Shown: positions 63,098 to 64,000 of the stretch, one piece after another
Layout of the letters: every line of letters starts with the position of its first letter
How positions within the stretch are numbered: the first letter of the stretch is position 1
NCBI GenBank assembly: GCA_965198675.1
Contig: OZ240666.1
Coordinates: forward strand, 248,001-312,000
Length of the DNA stretch: 64,000 nucleotides
Direction: 5' to 3'
From: Prochloron sp965198675
GTDB taxonomy: Bacteria; Cyanobacteriota; Cyanobacteriia; Cyanobacteriales; Prochloraceae
Made by a program: the position numbers and the translations under genes
Notes under the pieces: model-generated
What the model saw: the letters and a program-made list of their open reading frames with translations, nothing else
The model's database searches: none
Told to the model about the DNA's origin: nothing

Positions 63098-63361
63098 ATG
63101 CTTAGTCGTGTTCAAACCCTCAACTATCGCCGTCGTCCATACCTTGACTACCCTTTACTACCCTTGGAAATTCTTGGTCCCAAGGCTTCTGGGAAAAGTT
63201 CTTTTCTGGACGTGGTGGCAATGCTTGGAGACTACGTGAGGGATGGAGTGGATCATGCTTTATTACAAACCTTTCAAAATCCCACGGGATGGGCTACTCA
63301 CGTAGACCAATTAATTTTTAATCAATCTGGACCAGGTTTTGAACTGGCGATCGAGGCGTAG
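63098..63361 (+). pseudogene. Truncated copy of the AAA ATPase 5' end
   Basis: 87 codons nearly identical to the first 87 of the ATPase at 60961, ending at the GGCGATCGAG of the original where a GCGTAGGGTGCGTTA repeat takes over and gives a stop. One codon is deleted and the Walker A loop reads GPKASGKSS (Asn to Lys). No signature or Walker B motif remains. A fragment, not a working ATPase. Confidence 0.88.
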
Positions 63362-63803
63362 GGTGCGTTAGGAACGTAACGCACCAAATGCTAGCTGGTG
63401 GTGCGTTACGAGAAAGGCTAACACACCCTACAATATCTTGCGACCTGTCAATATTGTCGCACTTCCAGTTCTACGTAGGATGCGTTACGCTAACCCATTT
63501 AATTTAGGATGCTGCTACGTACGACAGCTAACGCATCTTAGATGCGTTACGCTAACTAACGCATCCTACGGGTGGGGTCTCCCGCGCGTTTGATGAAGTA
63601 GGGATTGAGAAAATAGGGTACCAAACGTTGTCCCAATTGCCCACCCTACGAACCTCTCTGCGCCTCTGCGCCTCGGCGTGAAACACAAACTCTAAAACTG
63701 CTGGTTTGGTGGGCAATCCAAAATTTACTCTCGTAATAGGGTACCAAACATTGTCCCAATTGCCCACCCTACAAATCTAACTACACCCCACACCCCACAC
63801 CCC
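63362..63803. repeat. Repeat-filled spacer before pyrG
   Basis: No gene. TAGGGTGCGTTA/TAACGCACC and GTAGGATGCGTTACGC units (63362-63570, shared with 54155-54290) are followed by two copies of GGGTACCAAACNTTGTCCCA (about 63618 and 63740), a CGCCTCTGCGCCTCGGCG stretch and C-rich text. A frame across it is a product of these repeats. Confidence 0.7.
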
Positions 63804-64000
63804 TCAGAAGCTGGTAACTGCTTTGGTAAATCCCAAAAATAAGGGGTGAGCATTGTTGGGACGAGAGCGAAATTCGGGGTGGAACTGGGTAGCAATAAAG
63901 AAGGGATGGTCTGGTAATTCCACCATTTCCACTAACCGCCCGTCGGGAGAAGTACCGCTAATAAGGTATCCTGTATTTAACAATAAGTTACGATATGCAT
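63804..64000 (-). CDS. pyrG: CTP synthase, C-terminal end (partial)
   Basis: The last 65 codons of a gene entering from the right edge. AYRNLLLNTGYLISGTSPDG, RLVEMVELPDHPFFIATQFH and PEFRSRPNNAHPLFLGFTKA are the glutaminase-domain end of PyrG, with the catalytic His of the glutaminase triad in QFHPEF. The protein stops at once after FTKAVTSF; the final VTSF and stop are encoded by a dispersed repeat also found at 7389-7413. CTP synthase makes CTP from UTP and glutamine. Confidence 0.92.
   Translation of the reverse strand, partial: AYRNLLLNTGYLISGTSPDGRLVEMVELPDHPFFIATQFHPEFRSRPNNAHPLFLGFTKAVTSF

Noticed and set aside
63552..63767. 71-codon minus-strand frame with two GNWDNVWYPI repeats
   Set aside because: The repeats come from two copies of a dispersed GGGTACCAAAC DNA unit.

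Overview
The window is chromosomal DNA from a cyanobacterium, most likely a filamentous one with a repeat-rich, decaying genome. The evidence is psbO, the cyanobacterial atpI-B-E-G-F-H-A-C operon, sigF, a PII protein with Ser49/Tyr51, a solanesyl diphosphate synthase, a phylloquinone-type thioesterase, many HIP1 octamers (GCGATCGC), short palindromic repeats and heptameric tandem repeats. No tRNA, rRNA or CRISPR array was recognised. The strain cannot be named from the sequence alone.

Layout. 1-6.8 kb: end of a TPR gene, a CYP120-like P450 that has lost its I-helix, a degenerate serine-recombinase-family protein, and a wreck in which a truncated TnpB element lies between a broken trypsin-like/TPR gene and a broken DUF815 ATPase gene. 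6.8-12.2 kb: housekeeping genes (thioesterase, glnB, rdgB, phosphoglucomutase, psbO, sigF). 12.3-13.3 kb: a group II intron without a visible reverse transcriptase. 13.4-22.1 kb: PilP-like lipoprotein, cation/proton antiporter, amidase, murI, sds, nudix. 22.2-31.8 kb: an accessory, partly GC-rich segment. It holds an EgtD-like methyltransferase with two in-frame stops, a frameshifted cupin/RTX gene, a flavodoxin-like protein and an SDR. It ends in an opposite-strand operon of membrane-anchored flavin monooxygenase, TauE/SafE permease and CYP7/CYP8-like P450. An IS5-type element with a TATA target duplication interrupts the monooxygenase. 32.9-35.1 kb: a compact operon of folK, a FolM/PTR1-like SDR and a divergent dihydropteroate-synthase-like gene. 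35.4-39.2 kb: a toxin-antitoxin/mobilome patch with a SLATT-like membrane protein and a 388-bp remnant group II intron. 39.4-46.5 kb: methyltransferase and the ATP synthase operon. 46.2-48.9 kb: a direct duplication of the atpC 3' end and downstream DNA that truncates a cyanobactin-type subtilase gene. 50-58.9 kb: hom, two WD40 paralogues, a duplicated secreted-protein gene flanking a GST, an aldo/keto reductase, DUF151 and ribE. 59-64 kb: birA, a heptamer repeat block, pgeF, an ATPase/effector-like pair with a truncated ATPase copy downstream, and the 3' end of pyrG.

Reading of the whole. Core genes are intact. The accessory genes show an unusual density of recent, still reconstructable lesions (single frameshifts, in-frame stops, insertions with target duplications) and segmental duplications that leave truncated gene copies. 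The most biologically suggestive units are the monooxygenase-permease-P450 operon, the folK/SDR/DHPS-like operon, and the AAA ATPase plus small partner module.
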